Below are positions 1 to 8,171 of a stretch of DNA of 40,004 bases, one piece after another. The notes beneath the pieces are model-generated. The model was not told where the DNA came from. It did no database searches and was given only the letters and a program-made list of their open reading frames with translations. Position 1 is the stretch's first letter; each line of letters opens with the position of its first letter. The stretch covers positions 1 through 40,004 of the forward strand of contig NZ_AXWP01000056.1 in NCBI RefSeq assembly GCF_000482725.1. Direction: 5' to 3'. This DNA comes from Psychromonas arctica DSM 14288 (GTDB lineage Bacteria > Pseudomonadota > Gammaproteobacteria > Enterobacterales > Psychromonadaceae). The position numbers and the translations under genes are program-made.

Positions 1-206
1 TTTGGGGACTTTTCTCTATTAGGGTCACTTGATGGTGGCTTACTACTATTACGACTGTTGAGGCCGAGACGCTGACAAAGCAAATTAACGATAAGCAGTA
101 ATAAATCTAACGTTGTGCGCATAGAAGGCGATAATGTTTTATCGGCTTCTATCTGTTGTTTTATCTTTTCGACATTACTCTCAATATCGAGACCACTTAC
201 TTTCAT
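1..206 (-). CDS. IS66-family transposase (TnpC), N-terminal fragment cut by window edge
   Basis: Reading leftward from an ATG at 206, an open frame runs off the window edge after 68 codons. It has the look of the IS66 TnpC N-terminus: a short helical stretch (KIKQQIEADKTLSP), a leucine-rich helix (TLDLLLLIVNLL), and the conserved linker NSRNSSKPPSSDPNR that precedes the zinc-finger-like region in this family. The catalytic DDE part would lie outside the window. No tnpA or tnpB partner is visible upstream on this strand (207-670), so it may belong to the tnpC-only subgroup of IS66; that is an inference. Whether the copy is intact cannot be judged here. Confidence 0.8.
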   Translation of the reverse strand, partial: MKVSGLDIESNVEKIKQQIEADKTLSPSMRTTLDLLLLIVNLLCQRLGLNSRNSSKPPSSDPNREKSP

Positions 207-252
207 TTTGCCTCATCATAGGAATAGGAAGAAAGTAGTTAGAGTAACGACT

Positions 253-281
253 AAAAAGGATCAATCAAGTTGATCCTTTTT
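253..281. terminator. 12-bp perfect hairpin upstream of the IS66 transposase
   Basis: The arms at 253-264 (AAAAAGGATCAA) and 270-281 (TTGATCCTTTTT) are perfectly complementary around a 5-nt loop. The A-run and T-run flanks make it terminator-like in both directions. No gene clearly ends here, so it may instead shield the transposase from outside transcription or belong to the element end. The rest of 207-670 holds no gene that I can support, only short repeats. Confidence 0.5.
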
Positions 282-420
282 GATCTTCTATAAACTATCA
301 AAAATGTGAATTAGGTGCTGAGTAGTTACTTTATTATTAATTCTAAAATTATAAGGTAATTAGAAAACTAAGTCCCTAGTGGTCACAAAGTGACTTGGTC
401 AAGGTGATGTGTGGGTTACA

Positions 421-471
421 TAAAGTTTCGGTCACTCATTAGGAGACCATAGTTTAAGTCTAAAGTTTCGG
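421..471. repeat. 11-bp direct repeat, 40 bp apart
   Basis: TAAAGTTTCGG occurs at 421-431 and again at 461-471. A short GTCAC-AAA-GTGAC palindrome lies just before it at 382-394. The region is non-coding between the IS66 fragment and the ACT-domain gene, and could be part of the outer end of that element. No function is assigned. Confidence 0.4.
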
Positions 472-505
472 GCCCCCTCTACCTAAAAGCATGATTAATG
501 CTTAT

Positions 506-529
506 TAATCTACTAATCTACTAATCTAC
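506..529. repeat. TAATCTAC tandem repeat, three copies
   Basis: Three perfect head-to-tail copies of the 8-mer TAATCTAC lie about 140 bp upstream of the ACT-domain gene. This could be simple slippage DNA or a cluster of binding sites; the sequence does not tell which. Confidence 0.5.
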
Positions 530-671
530 TCAACATAAGCATCAAATACACAATTATCTCATTAGCTTTACTGATAATAGATTAATATTGTTAATTTTAC
601 TTATGCACAGTTAATGTTTATTGTAGTTTTTTTAAAAAACAACAAAATGCTACTATTTAAGGATAACAATC

Positions 672-1073
672 ATGGCTGCTATTACAGACTTGGACATTCT
701 ATTAAAATCTATGTCACCAGAGCTTATTGAAGGAAACTACGTATTTTGCACAGTGAACGGAGCATTATTAGATTATTTACCCTTACAACCAATAGCAACT
801 TTTCATGAAAAGGAAGGTTTAACTCTGGTTTTGGAAGAGCATAAAGCGACGGAAGCTAAGTTAGATTTTGATGCTGTATTCAGCCTGATCACCTTATCCG
901 TACATTCCAGCCTTGAGGCCGTAGGGTTAACAGCAGCTTTTGCAAATAAACTTGCCTCATATGGTATCAGTGCTAACGTAATAGCAGGTTACTATCACGA
1001 TCACATCTTTGTTCAAAAAAACAAAGCAGATGCAGCGTTCAAAGCACTTCAAGAGTTTTCAAAATCGTCATAG
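672..1073 (+). CDS. Small ACT-domain protein (133 aa)
   Basis: This matches the family of roughly 130-residue free-standing ACT-domain proteins that were formerly a DUF. The N-terminal half holds a strand-rich segment (YVFCTVNG, TLVLEE). The C-terminal half has the ACT pattern: ITLSVHSSLEAVGLTAA, then a helix (FANKLASYGI), then NVIAGYYHDHIFVQ, which is the characteristic histidine-bearing strand. ACT domains usually bind amino acids or similar small ligands and regulate enzymes; the ligand here is unknown. The start at 672 is supported by AAGGA about 8 nt upstream. It stands alone, with no partner on the same strand. Confidence 0.8.
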   Translation: MAAITDLDILLKSMSPELIEGNYVFCTVNGALLDYLPLQPIATFHEKEGLTLVLEEHKATEAKLDFDAVFSLITLSVHSSLEAVGLTAAFANKLASYGISANVIAGYYHDHIFVQKNKADAAFKALQEFSKSS

Positions 1074-1272
1074 CCAAACTATTAATAATTGCTTCAACAC
1101 ACGAGAGTGAATTGAAATTGCACAAAATCAATAGAAATAAGGACGACCACAATACTTATCACTGTGCTCTTATTTAAAAGCAACACAGTGAACTCACTCC
1201 TAAGTAGAAGTGTATTCAGAGACTTTACACTTGTGGTTATTTTTGCACGAATAGAATTAAAGTCGAAATAAA

Positions 1273-1609
1273 TCAATCAGTAACAACATTTACGGCTTGA
1301 AACGCCCTTTCGAGACCCACATGCCCCTCTTTATTATTGACTTTAGGAGCAATAGATTCATTAATAACACGCATAAACCGAGATATATCGACTACTCGTT
1401 AACGCCAATTAGCAATACATAATAGCAATCACGGTAGCCTATTCCGCTTTAGAAGTAGGTTCATTGTTTAACCAACCCGCAGCAAGTAATGGCGTTGAAG
1501 ATGAAGTACGCTAACGCTGGCAAACACTTTCACCAAATGAATTAACTTCTACTTCATTAATATGCAATACGAGATAATAGTGTAAAGTTAACTTTTCAGA
1601 TGCTCTAAA
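1273..1609 (-). pseudogene. Decayed REP-associated tyrosine (Y1/IS200-like) transposase
   Basis: No long frame is open here, but reading leftward two separated peptide stretches resemble RAYT/TnpREP transposases. The first (about 1600-1530) reads HYYLVLHINEVEVNSFGE, matching the family's HYHLVLHIN active-site strand with its HUH-type histidines partly lost. The second (about 1395-1273) reads WR*RVVDISRFMRVINE and then IAPKVNNKE, matching the WRxRLxDISWFMRxLNE helix and what follows. A GRFK peptide typical of the family appears in another frame at about 1300. Stops and frameshifts separate the pieces, so the gene is dead. The short open frame at 1094-1276 is not part of it. The identification rests on remembered family motifs. 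Confidence 0.55.
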
Positions 1610-1627
1610 ACAACAACTCGCCTATTC

Positions 1628-2512
1628 TTACAACACGGGTTTCAGATATTTTTTCTGAAATTGACTTGGTGTCAACCCGACCTGTTTCTTGAAGTACTTA
1701 ACAAAGTTGCTGGCATCCTCAAAGCCAAAATCATAAGCAACTTGTTGAGATGTTATGCTACTGACAACTAAACAGCGTTTTATCTCAATAATGGTGTAGG
1801 AGTCGATAAGCTGTTTAGCAGTGAGATTGGTTGCCAGCTTACAGATTTGATTCAAGGTTTTATAGGTGGTATTAATCTGACTGGCGTACCAGTTGCCATC
1901 TCTTATCTTATTAAAATGAATAAACAGCAGATCCAAAAACCGAGCAAATTTAATACTTTGCCCCTGTGATAGCACATCGGGACGCAGTTCTGGCCTTAAG
2001 CGATGCAGCATCAGTGAAAGCGTAGAGAAGAGGTACATAAGAATCAAAGGGTCAGATTGAGCATGAAGATTTTCTTTAATCATCTCATTGATTAATGTCT
2101 GGCAGCGCTGATTATTTTCTTTATCCAGCTTGATTAATGGTGTGTGTTGGCTATTAAGGTGCGTCGGCGTGTAATTCGGCAAACGCATATTAGCATGCAC
2201 CTGATCTAAGAATGACTGGGTAAAAAGTATAATCTTTCCCTTTACTTTGCAGACAAAATCAAAGGCATGCACTTGCTCCCGCTGAATAAAAATAAACGAC
2301 CCAGGAGACAATGGATACTCTTTAAAATCGACCATATGCGTGCCGCTTCCTTCCTCGATATAAATAAGATTAAAAAAGCTTATACGATGGGGATGCTCAG
2401 GATGATGAGTGGCAAGTTCAAAGTTACGTTGATAAAGCGATTCAAGTTCAAATATTTCAAACTCAGCTTGCTGCGTTTTATTGTGATTAAATCCAACCTT
2501 TGGGATGTGCAT
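1628..2512 (-). CDS. AraC-family transcriptional regulator (294 aa)
   Basis: The N-terminal half (about residues 10-130) is a cupin-like sensing domain: HPHRISFFNLIYIEEGSGTH, then LSPGSFIFIQREQVHAF. The last about 100 residues form a double helix-turn-helix of AraC type ending in VAYDFGFEDASNFVKYFKK and VGLTPSQFQKKY, the classic second-HTH signature. Length and layout match one-component AraC regulators that sense a small organic ligand. It is not adjacent to an obvious target: the decayed transposase lies downstream, and nearly 400 bp of non-coding DNA separates it from the SDR gene upstream. The ligand is unknown. Confidence 0.85.
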   Translation of the reverse strand: MHIPKVGFNHNKTQQAEFEIFELESLYQRNFELATHHPEHPHRISFFNLIYIEEGSGTHMVDFKEYPLSPGSFIFIQREQVHAFDFVCKVKGKIILFTQSFLDQVHANMRLPNYTPTHLNSQHTPLIKLDKENNQRCQTLINEMIKENLHAQSDPLILMYLFSTLSLMLHRLRPELRPDVLSQGQSIKFARFLDLLFIHFNKIRDGNWYASQINTTYKTLNQICKLATNLTAKQLIDSYTIIEIKRCLVVSSITSQQVAYDFGFEDASNFVKYFKKQVGLTPSQFQKKYLKPVL

Positions 2513-2904
2513 TTATTTCTCCATCTATCAACTACTTGTGCATGCCATCAATACGCAATCATTAGACATCACAATGTAACCGCTATTCAATCACCATAGC
2601 ATCGCTATATTCTAATAGGTTGTATTTCTTCTCTTTTTTTACGAAATAATTATCTTTTGGTGAAATGATTAATTAGCTAATAAGTTATCTAAAGGTTAGT
2701 AGGACGTAATCAGGTACACATTTTACAAACAGCGTATTACTGTAATGGCTCTACTGGACTGGTAGGCGATAGTTAATTACATAGCTATCGTTGAAATTAA
2801 ACGTCTAGATAGGTTGTTAAGTAGACAGAGAGCTGTCGTTAAAATAGTTAAATACAGGATATATTATAAGCTCCAACTCTATTGGAGCTTACTTTTATCA
2901 CTTG
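2513..2904. other. Intergenic region upstream of the AraC gene
   Basis: No gene is supported here. It contains the upstream region of the AraC gene, a 9-bp stem with one G-U pair at 2767-2775/2782-2790 (CGATAG against CTATCG), and the hairpin at 2867-2891 listed separately. Open frames in this stretch are short and lack family-like sequence. Confidence 0.5.
2867..2891 (-). terminator. Hairpin downstream of the SDR gene
   Basis: The arms TAAGCTCCAA (2867-2876) and TTGGAGCTTA (2882-2891) form a 10-bp perfect stem with a 5-nt loop, 14 nt beyond the stop codon of the SDR gene. The tail on that strand is AU-rich rather than a clean U-run, so terminator strength is uncertain. Confidence 0.55.
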
Positions 2905-3504
2905 TTATAGATAATCTACAACATCGAATGCTTGCCCTGTCTCTTTGCTCTGTATTGCATGTCTATACGCTTTTGCTGTACCTGCGGCTGAAATTCCATC
3001 GCTACTGTCCATGCCCATTAACTCCATCGTCTCTTTAACAAAGCGAGGGCTAACCGTATTGACACGAAGACTCATACCTAATTCAAAAGCGGCCGCTTTT
3101 GCAAATGAATCTAGTGCTGCATTAACCATACTCACCGCAGCACCACCAGCCATTGGATTTTGTGCAAGGTAACCAGATGAAAATGTAAAGCTACCGCCTT
3201 CGCGAAGGTACTCTTTACCTATTTGGAATAAATTAATATTACCCATCACCTTATTATCTAAAGATTGTTTAATATCTTGATAAGCAAGTTCCTTTACCGG
3301 TGCAAATGCGATTAGGCCAGTGGTAGAAATAATGGCATCAACCGTACCTATTTCTTTAAAAAGCGCTTCAATAGTACTGCGATCTTCAATATTAACTTGG
3401 TAATCACCGCCTTTGAAACCAACACGGATCACGTCATGATCTTTTAATTCATTAACTATCGCTTTCCCAATTGTGCCCGTTGCGCCAACTAATACTACTT
3501 TCAT
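2905..3504 (-). CDS. Short-chain dehydrogenase/reductase-like protein (199 aa), atypical active site
   Basis: A Rossmann fold is shown by the nucleotide-binding GATGTIG at residues 7-13 and the VDAIISTTG segment (55-63), the equivalent of the NNAG motif. At 199 residues it is shorter than classical SDRs of about 250. The canonical YxxxK is absent: after the Ser pair at 109-110, the expected Tyr is Val124 and the expected Lys is Asn128 (VSMVNAALDSF). I recall a set of such short SDR-like proteins in proteobacteria, annotated simply as short chain dehydrogenase, so this is probably a family trait and not damage. Substrate is unknown. It is divergent from a LysR gene 161 bp away, its probable regulator. 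Confidence 0.8.
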   Translation of the reverse strand: MKVVLVGATGTIGKAIVNELKDHDVIRVGFKGGDYQVNIEDRSTIEALFKEIGTVDAIISTTGLIAFAPVKELAYQDIKQSLDNKVMGNINLFQIGKEYLREGGSFTFSSGYLAQNPMAGGAAVSMVNAALDSFAKAAAFELGMSLRVNTVSPRFVKETMELMGMDSSDGISAAGTAKAYRHAIQSKETGQAFDVVDYL

Positions 3505-3600
3505 ATGTTTTACCTCTGATTGTTATCGTTATGATGTAATTTATATTTATTAAGTCGCTATGTTGAATTGGATGCTACGCCTAATCATTACATTAAAAAA

Positions 3601-3628
3601 TATCACCAATATGAATTCACTTGTGATA
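3601..3628. promoter_or_regulatory. Possible LysR operator between SDR and LysR genes
   Basis: TATCAC and GTGATA at 3601-3606 and 3623-3628 form an interrupted dyad 38 bp before the LysR start, in the 161-bp divergent promoter region. The position fits autoregulation plus control of the SDR gene. The arms are only 6 bp, so chance is possible. Confidence 0.3.
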
Positions 3629-3665
3629 AATTCTGATTAATAGTGCCGTATGGGAATTACAAAAC

Positions 3666-4562
3666 GTGGATATCGTCAAATCGATTAAAATTTTTCAACA
3701 GGTAGTTGAAGATCAGAGCTTCACACGGGCAGCAAATCACTTAAACCTTGTGCCGTCGGCGGTCAGTCGCCAAGTTAGTGAATTGGAAAAATGGCTCGGG
3801 GTAAGATTGATTTATCGTACTACTCGCTCATTACACCTGACTGATAATGGTAGACAATATCTGGATAAAATGGCGGATATCTCTAGCCAAATAGAAGCGT
3901 TGCAAGCATTAAAAGAAGATCAATCGCAACTGACGGGAAAAGTAAAAATTACCGCGCCGATGATGATTGGTAACCTTATTGTTCCGAAACTGTTATTGAA
4001 ATTTAAAGCCCAACATCCTGATGTGAATATTGCTTTAACCTTGATGAACCGAAAAGTAGATCTTATTGAGGAAGGTTTCGATATTGCAATAAGGGCTGGG
4101 CATTTATCTGACTCTAGTTTTTACGCGCGTAAAATCGGTGAGATTGCCTTTAAAACCGTGGCCAGTAGTGATTATTTAAAAAAGAGCCCATCACTGAACG
4201 ACCCAAAAGAGATCTATCAACATAATTGTATTGTGAATACTGGACATGCAAATCCCAAACGTTGGTCGTACAAGATTGACCATCAAATTAAAAGCATAAA
4301 AGTAAAAGGTGATATAGAAACTAATGAATCGGCTTGTATTTTATCCTTTGCAAAAGCAGGCTTAGGATTAGCTATGCTTCCAGAACTTTATGTGCGAGAA
4401 GATTTAGCGAATGGTAATTTGCTAGAGGTGCTCAACGATTTTGCTGCTGCCCCCTTACCGTTAAATGTTATTTACCCTTCAAATAAACTGCAAAGTGCCA
4501 CCATAAGCGCTTTAATAGATTTCTTAGTATCAAATTTCGAAAACACAGCTTCTAATAACTAA
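3666..4562 (+). CDS. LysR-type transcriptional regulator (298 aa)
   Basis: The winged HTH occupies residues 1-60: FQQVVEDQSFTRAANHLNL, then VPSAVSRQVSELEKWLGVRL, followed by the TTRSLHLTDNG wing. A type 2 periplasmic-binding-like effector domain follows (90-295; GKVKITAPMMIGNLIVPKLL, DIAIRAGHLSDSSFYARKIG). The pattern resembles the large AaeR/DsdC-like group of LysR proteins that sit beside oxidoreductase genes. Translation begins at a GTG; no nearby ATG would preserve the HTH. It is divergent from the SDR gene, its likely target. Effector is unknown. Confidence 0.88.
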   Translation: MDIVKSIKIFQQVVEDQSFTRAANHLNLVPSAVSRQVSELEKWLGVRLIYRTTRSLHLTDNGRQYLDKMADISSQIEALQALKEDQSQLTGKVKITAPMMIGNLIVPKLLLKFKAQHPDVNIALTLMNRKVDLIEEGFDIAIRAGHLSDSSFYARKIGEIAFKTVASSDYLKKSPSLNDPKEIYQHNCIVNTGHANPKRWSYKIDHQIKSIKVKGDIETNESACILSFAKAGLGLAMLPELYVREDLANGNLLEVLNDFAAAPLPLNVIYPSNKLQSATISALIDFLVSNFENTASNN

Positions 4563-4723
4563 GCACTGTTTACCAAAACAGATAAAGAGACATTGATGTC
4601 TCATACGAACACTGATGACAACGTTATGCTATGCCGTGAGAGCTTTCTTATAACTAGCCGCTAGGGCTTTCTGATTTAGGCTTTCAAAAATATAACAGAG
4701 ATGGAGAATCGCCTAAAAGCAAA

Positions 4724-4754
4724 AAGAAGTGGCACCTTATCGTTACCACTTCTT
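4724..4754. terminator. Bidirectional terminator between convergent LysR and MFS genes
   Basis: AAGAAGTGG (4724-4732) pairs with CCACTTCTT (4746-4754). On the minus strand the stem is followed by a T-run (from AAAAA at 4721-4725), 26 nt after the MFS stop, so it suits the MFS gene best; it can also end the LysR transcript. The rest of 4563-4779 is non-coding. Confidence 0.65.
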
Positions 4755-4779
4755 CTTATTCTTATTAAGCTAAAGGCGC

Positions 4780-5969
4780 TTAAGCAGTTTGTACTAACAA
4801 AGCTTTCTGCTCTGCTTTTTTGTCTAAACTGCCACTAAAGCGGGTTAATACTAACGCCAATAAAACCACAATCGCCCCCACCCAAGGTGTATTCATAAGG
4901 CCTGCACTTTCAACGATTAAACCACCACCCCAAGCACCTAGTGCAATACCGACATTAAATGCAGCAATGTTAAGACCAGATGCAACATCCACTGCATTAG
5001 GTGTGTGTTGTTCGGCTAGTTTGACAACGTAAACTTGTAAACCTGGGACATTACCAAACGCAAAAGCGCCCCACACTAAAATAGTGACCACAGCAGCAAC
5101 TGGATTAACCGCCGTAACACTGAATACTAGCAACACCGTCGCAAGTCCTGTAAAAATAATGGAAAGCGCTTTAATTGGCCCCATTTTATCTGCCATTTTT
5201 CCGCCCCAGATATTACCAACTGCAACAGAAACACCATAAACCAGCATAATCAAACTGATCGCACTTGAGTCAAAGCCTGAGATTTGCTCCAGAATAGGCG
5301 CCAAATAAGTAAATGCGATGAATGAACCACCATAACCAATCGCTGTGATGGCATACACCAACAGTAAGCGAGGCTCTGAAAGGACTTTTAATTGTGTAGA
5401 AATCTTGCTTGCTGTTGCTTGCTTTAAGTTATTTGGCACTAACAATGCGCTACCAATGAGTGCAATTAAACCTAACAGTGCCACCACTAAAAACGTTGCT
5501 TGCCAGCCAAAGGTTTGGCCAATATATGTCCCCAGCGGTACTCCCGTTACCAATGCCACAGTTAAACCTGTAAACATAATGGCAATCGCACTCGCGGCTT
5601 TCTCTTTTGAAACTAACCCAGTCGCAATGGTGGTGCCAATAGAAAAGAAAACACCATGCGCTAAACCAGTTAATAGTCGAGCGCCAATTAATGTTTCATA
5701 ACCTGGGGTTGCCATGCCAGTAAGTTACCTGCGACAAAAAGTGCCATCACAGCCAGTAATACGTGCATTCTATTCCACTTACCTGTTAATGCAGTTAATA
5801 CCGGTGCTCCAACGGCAACCCCTAATGCATAAAGGCTGACTAACAGACCCGCAGATGGCAACGATACATTCAAATCTTGCGCCATTGTTGGTATTAACCC
5901 AACAATAACAAATTCGGTTGTTCCTATAGCAAAGGCGCTAAGCGTCAATGCAAATAATGCTAAAGGCAT
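4780..5969 (-). pseudogene. MFS efflux transporter (AraJ/YdhP-like) split by a one-base frameshift
   Basis: Two overlapping frames make one transporter. The N-terminal part (5969 to about 5705) carries TTEFVIVGLIPTMAQDL and SLYALGVAVGAPVLTALTGK, the family's first two or three helices. At GNLLAWQ the frame breaks, and the second part (from about 5710 to 4780) resumes with TPGYETLIGARLLTGLAHG and runs to the natural C-terminus. The break falls at a run of four Cs (four Gs at 5705-5708 on the plus strand); adding one base restores the usual AWQxPGYE sequence and a full-length protein of about 400 residues. This family exports sugars, drugs or other small molecules by proton antiport. The rest of the gene looks undamaged, so the mutation is recent or a sequencing error. 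The N-terminal ATG is well served by a GAGG about 8 nt upstream. Confidence 0.85.
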
Positions 5970-6111
5970 AATTTTTCCTCTTTCTCTGTTTACAATAAAT
6001 TAAATGGGTGTTTTGTTTGGAAAGCATTATTGTTTAGTTTTATTTTGTAACAAATGGTATTATTAACAAATTACTTTTGTAAAAATTGCAAATATAAGAA
6101 GGGATAACAAC

Positions 6112-6993
6112 ATGCTGACTCGTTCAGATGACTTACAGATTTTATTGGCAGTGATCGACAGTGGCGGTTTTTCTGCTGCGGCAGAGGCTCTGGATATTCA
6201 AGTTGCTAAAGTCTCTCGTGCTGTCAGTAAAATAGAAAAACAGCTTGCTGTTACTATTTTAAATCGCACCACACGTCGTGTTGAGTTAACCGATGAAGGC
6301 AGACAGTTTGTTGACTCGGTTCGTATTGGGTTATTACAAATTCAGCATGCAGAAGAAGATCTCGTCGCTCGAGGAGAGTTGCCCGCTGGGAAATTACGTG
6401 TTGATGCAGCCAGCCCTTTTGTTTTGCATCAACTGGTACCTTTAATCCACTCTTTTAATAAAGCATTTCCTGATATTCAATTAGAGATCACCTCCAATGA
6501 GGGGGTTGTAGATCTGTTAGAAAAAAGAACTGACGTGGCCATCCGTATTGGTAAATTAAGTGACTCAACCTTGTATGCGAGGCCGCTAGGAAAAAGTTTA
6601 TTATATATCGTGGCATCACCAGAATATTTGGCGAAAAGAGGTTTACCAAAACAACACAGTGAATTAACAGGTCATCAATTGATTGGTTTTACGGGCGCCA
6701 AAGTATTAAACCGTTGGCCGCTTGCTGGAAGCGATTATATTACCCCTTCATTGACAGCCAGTAACGGTGAAACAGTACGTCAACTCGCCCTTTCAGGGAA
6801 TGGCATTGCTTGCTTATCCGGTTTTATGGTCAAAAACGATATCGCTGCGGGTAGATTAATACCGTTATTAGAGCATGGAAAGCTAATCAATACCGAGCGA
6901 GAACAGATTAATGCTGTGTTTTATAAATCATCTTCTGTAGCTAGACGTATATCGGCATTTATAGATTTTATACAGCCTAAATTGTCCTTATGA
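6112..6993 (+). CDS. LysR-type transcriptional regulator divergent from the MFS gene (293 aa)
   Basis: The N-terminal HTH (residues 5-65) reads LQILLAVIDSGGFSAAAEAL, then VSRAVSKIEKQLAVTILNRT and TTRRVELTDEG. The effector domain starts at about 90 with LRVDAASPFVLHQLVPLI and includes DVAIRIGKLSDSTLYARPLG. It is head-to-head with the frameshifted MFS exporter across 142 bp, a standard layout in which the LysR protein controls both genes. GGGATAACAAC upstream gives an acceptable ribosome site. The effector is unknown, presumably a substrate of the exporter. Confidence 0.88.
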   Translation: MLTRSDDLQILLAVIDSGGFSAAAEALDIQVAKVSRAVSKIEKQLAVTILNRTTRRVELTDEGRQFVDSVRIGLLQIQHAEEDLVARGELPAGKLRVDAASPFVLHQLVPLIHSFNKAFPDIQLEITSNEGVVDLLEKRTDVAIRIGKLSDSTLYARPLGKSLLYIVASPEYLAKRGLPKQHSELTGHQLIGFTGAKVLNRWPLAGSDYITPSLTASNGETVRQLALSGNGIACLSGFMVKNDIAAGRLIPLLEHGKLINTEREQINAVFYKSSSVARRISAFIDFIQPKLSL

Positions 6994-7028
6994 TACCCAG
7001 TAGTCTTTGTGATATGCAGTTGTCTTTG
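6991..7028. repeat. 19-bp imperfect tandem duplication at the LysR stop codon
   Basis: TGATACCCAGTAGTCTTTG (6991-7009) is followed immediately by TGATATGCAGTTGTCTTTG (7010-7028), 16 of 19 bases identical. The first copy begins with the gene's own stop codon, so a short 3' duplication has occurred without lengthening the protein. Confidence 0.6.
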
Positions 7029-7154
7029 TTATATATAATTATCTCCAATTACCTCTATGAATGACAATTTACAACTTGAATGCCATCAACATACCAAAGA
7101 CACTTATCCAGTTGAAATTAAATGATCACAGTAATTTACTGATTTGGCATCACG

Positions 7155-8033
7155 TTAGTTATCTAGCAATTGTGTGACAGCCTCTGCCAACCATTGTAAC
7201 GCAGGCCCTCTTTCCTTTTGTTTGGTCATTACCCGTTCAATCTGCACAGGCCAAGGTTTATGATCAAAACTTAGCTTCATTCTGACCATCTTCCCTTGAG
7301 ATTCATATTGTTTCGCCATATAAGCGGGTATATAACTCCACCCTAGTCCTTCCATTACCATGGTATTAACTGCGTTAAATGTATTACCCCGCCAAATATG
7401 TGAAGAGATGATTGGGCATTGCGCTGCGGCCTGACCTTCGAGCCCACGGTTCAATAGTTGACGATGAGGGATCAAATCTGAAACCGTCACCACATCTAAA
7501 CTTGCCAGTGAATGTGTAGGGCTCACAACACCATTAAACGGCAAACTACCGATATAACATAAATCCACTTGTTGCGGAAAATTACTACTAGAGAACATTA
7601 ACCCCAAATCGGCTCGCCCAGTTTGTACTAGGTCTAAAACGTCAGAGGTGGATACTCCATACAGTTCTAATGCTGTCCCAGGGAAATTAGTTGAAAACTC
7701 ACTAAGTAGGCTTGCTGTCATTGGCAATAATGAATCATCAACCGCCATTTTTATATTTGTTTCATGAGATAAATTTAACGCATTATTGACAGAATCGAGC
7801 TCATAAGTTTGCTGAAGAATTGCGATAGCAAAAGGTAATAGCCTTTCTCCTTGAGGGGTTAGTGAAGGTTTACGACTGGTGCGATCGAACAAGGTAGTAT
7901 TGAGCTCGACTTCTAGATTTGCGATACCCTGACTGACAGCAGATTGCACTTTCCCCAACTGACGAGCACAGGCAGAGAATGAACCTGACTGTGCGGTTTC
8001 AACAAACATTCTTAACTGTTCTAAATTATACAT
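7155..8033 (-). CDS. LysR-type regulator, AceR-like (292 aa)
   Basis: The HTH lies at residues 3-60: LRMFVETAQSGSFSACARQL, then VQSAVSQGIANLEVELNTTL. The effector-binding domain follows from about 90 (NIKMAVDDSLLPMTASLLSE). It is divergent from a PACE-family exporter gene. In Acinetobacter the chlorhexidine exporter AceI is controlled by the divergently placed LysR activator AceR, and the same gene pair recurs widely; by that context this is the AceR counterpart. A symmetric dyad at 8097-8117 lies between the two genes. Effector specificity cannot be read from sequence. Confidence 0.85.
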   Translation of the reverse strand: MYNLEQLRMFVETAQSGSFSACARQLGKVQSAVSQGIANLEVELNTTLFDRTSRKPSLTPQGERLLPFAIAILQQTYELDSVNNALNLSHETNIKMAVDDSLLPMTASLLSEFSTNFPGTALELYGVSTSDVLDLVQTGRADLGLMFSSSNFPQQVDLCYIGSLPFNGVVSPTHSLASLDVVTVSDLIPHRQLLNRGLEGQAAAQCPIISSHIWRGNTFNAVNTMVMEGLGWSYIPAYMAKQYESQGKMVRMKLSFDHKPWPVQIERVMTKQKERGPALQWLAEAVTQLLDN

Positions 8034-8096
8034 ATCACTTTTCCTGATAGTAACTAACTATATTCTTTCAAAATTAATGATTATTATAACAACCAA

Positions 8097-8117
8097 TAAG
8101 TAGCTAACCACTACTTA
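8097..8117. promoter_or_regulatory. LysR-type operator candidate, TAAGTAG-N7-CTACTTA
   Basis: This is a perfect dyad with 7-bp arms (8097-8103 and 8111-8117) around a 7-bp centre. It contains the T-N11-A form typical of LysR recognition sites. It lies roughly midway between the start of the AceR-like regulator (8033) and that of the PACE exporter (8172), where an activator site would be expected. A related half-like stretch, TAGTAACTAACTA, lies at 8048-8060. Confidence 0.5.
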
Positions 8118-8171
8118 GTTAAGACTTACAACAAATTAATGACAACCAAACTAAAACATAACGAGATTGAT

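Noticed and set aside
1094-1276. 60-residue minus-strand open frame
   Set aside because: No ribosome site, no family-like sequence, and it overlaps the end of the decayed transposase region in another frame.
2267-2599. 110-residue plus-strand open frame
   Set aside because: Lies opposite the AraC gene; its composition is that of an antisense shadow.
8139-8171. Upstream ATG extending the PACE exporter by 11 residues
   Set aside because: The polar extension is absent from AceI-type proteins, and no ribosome site precedes it.
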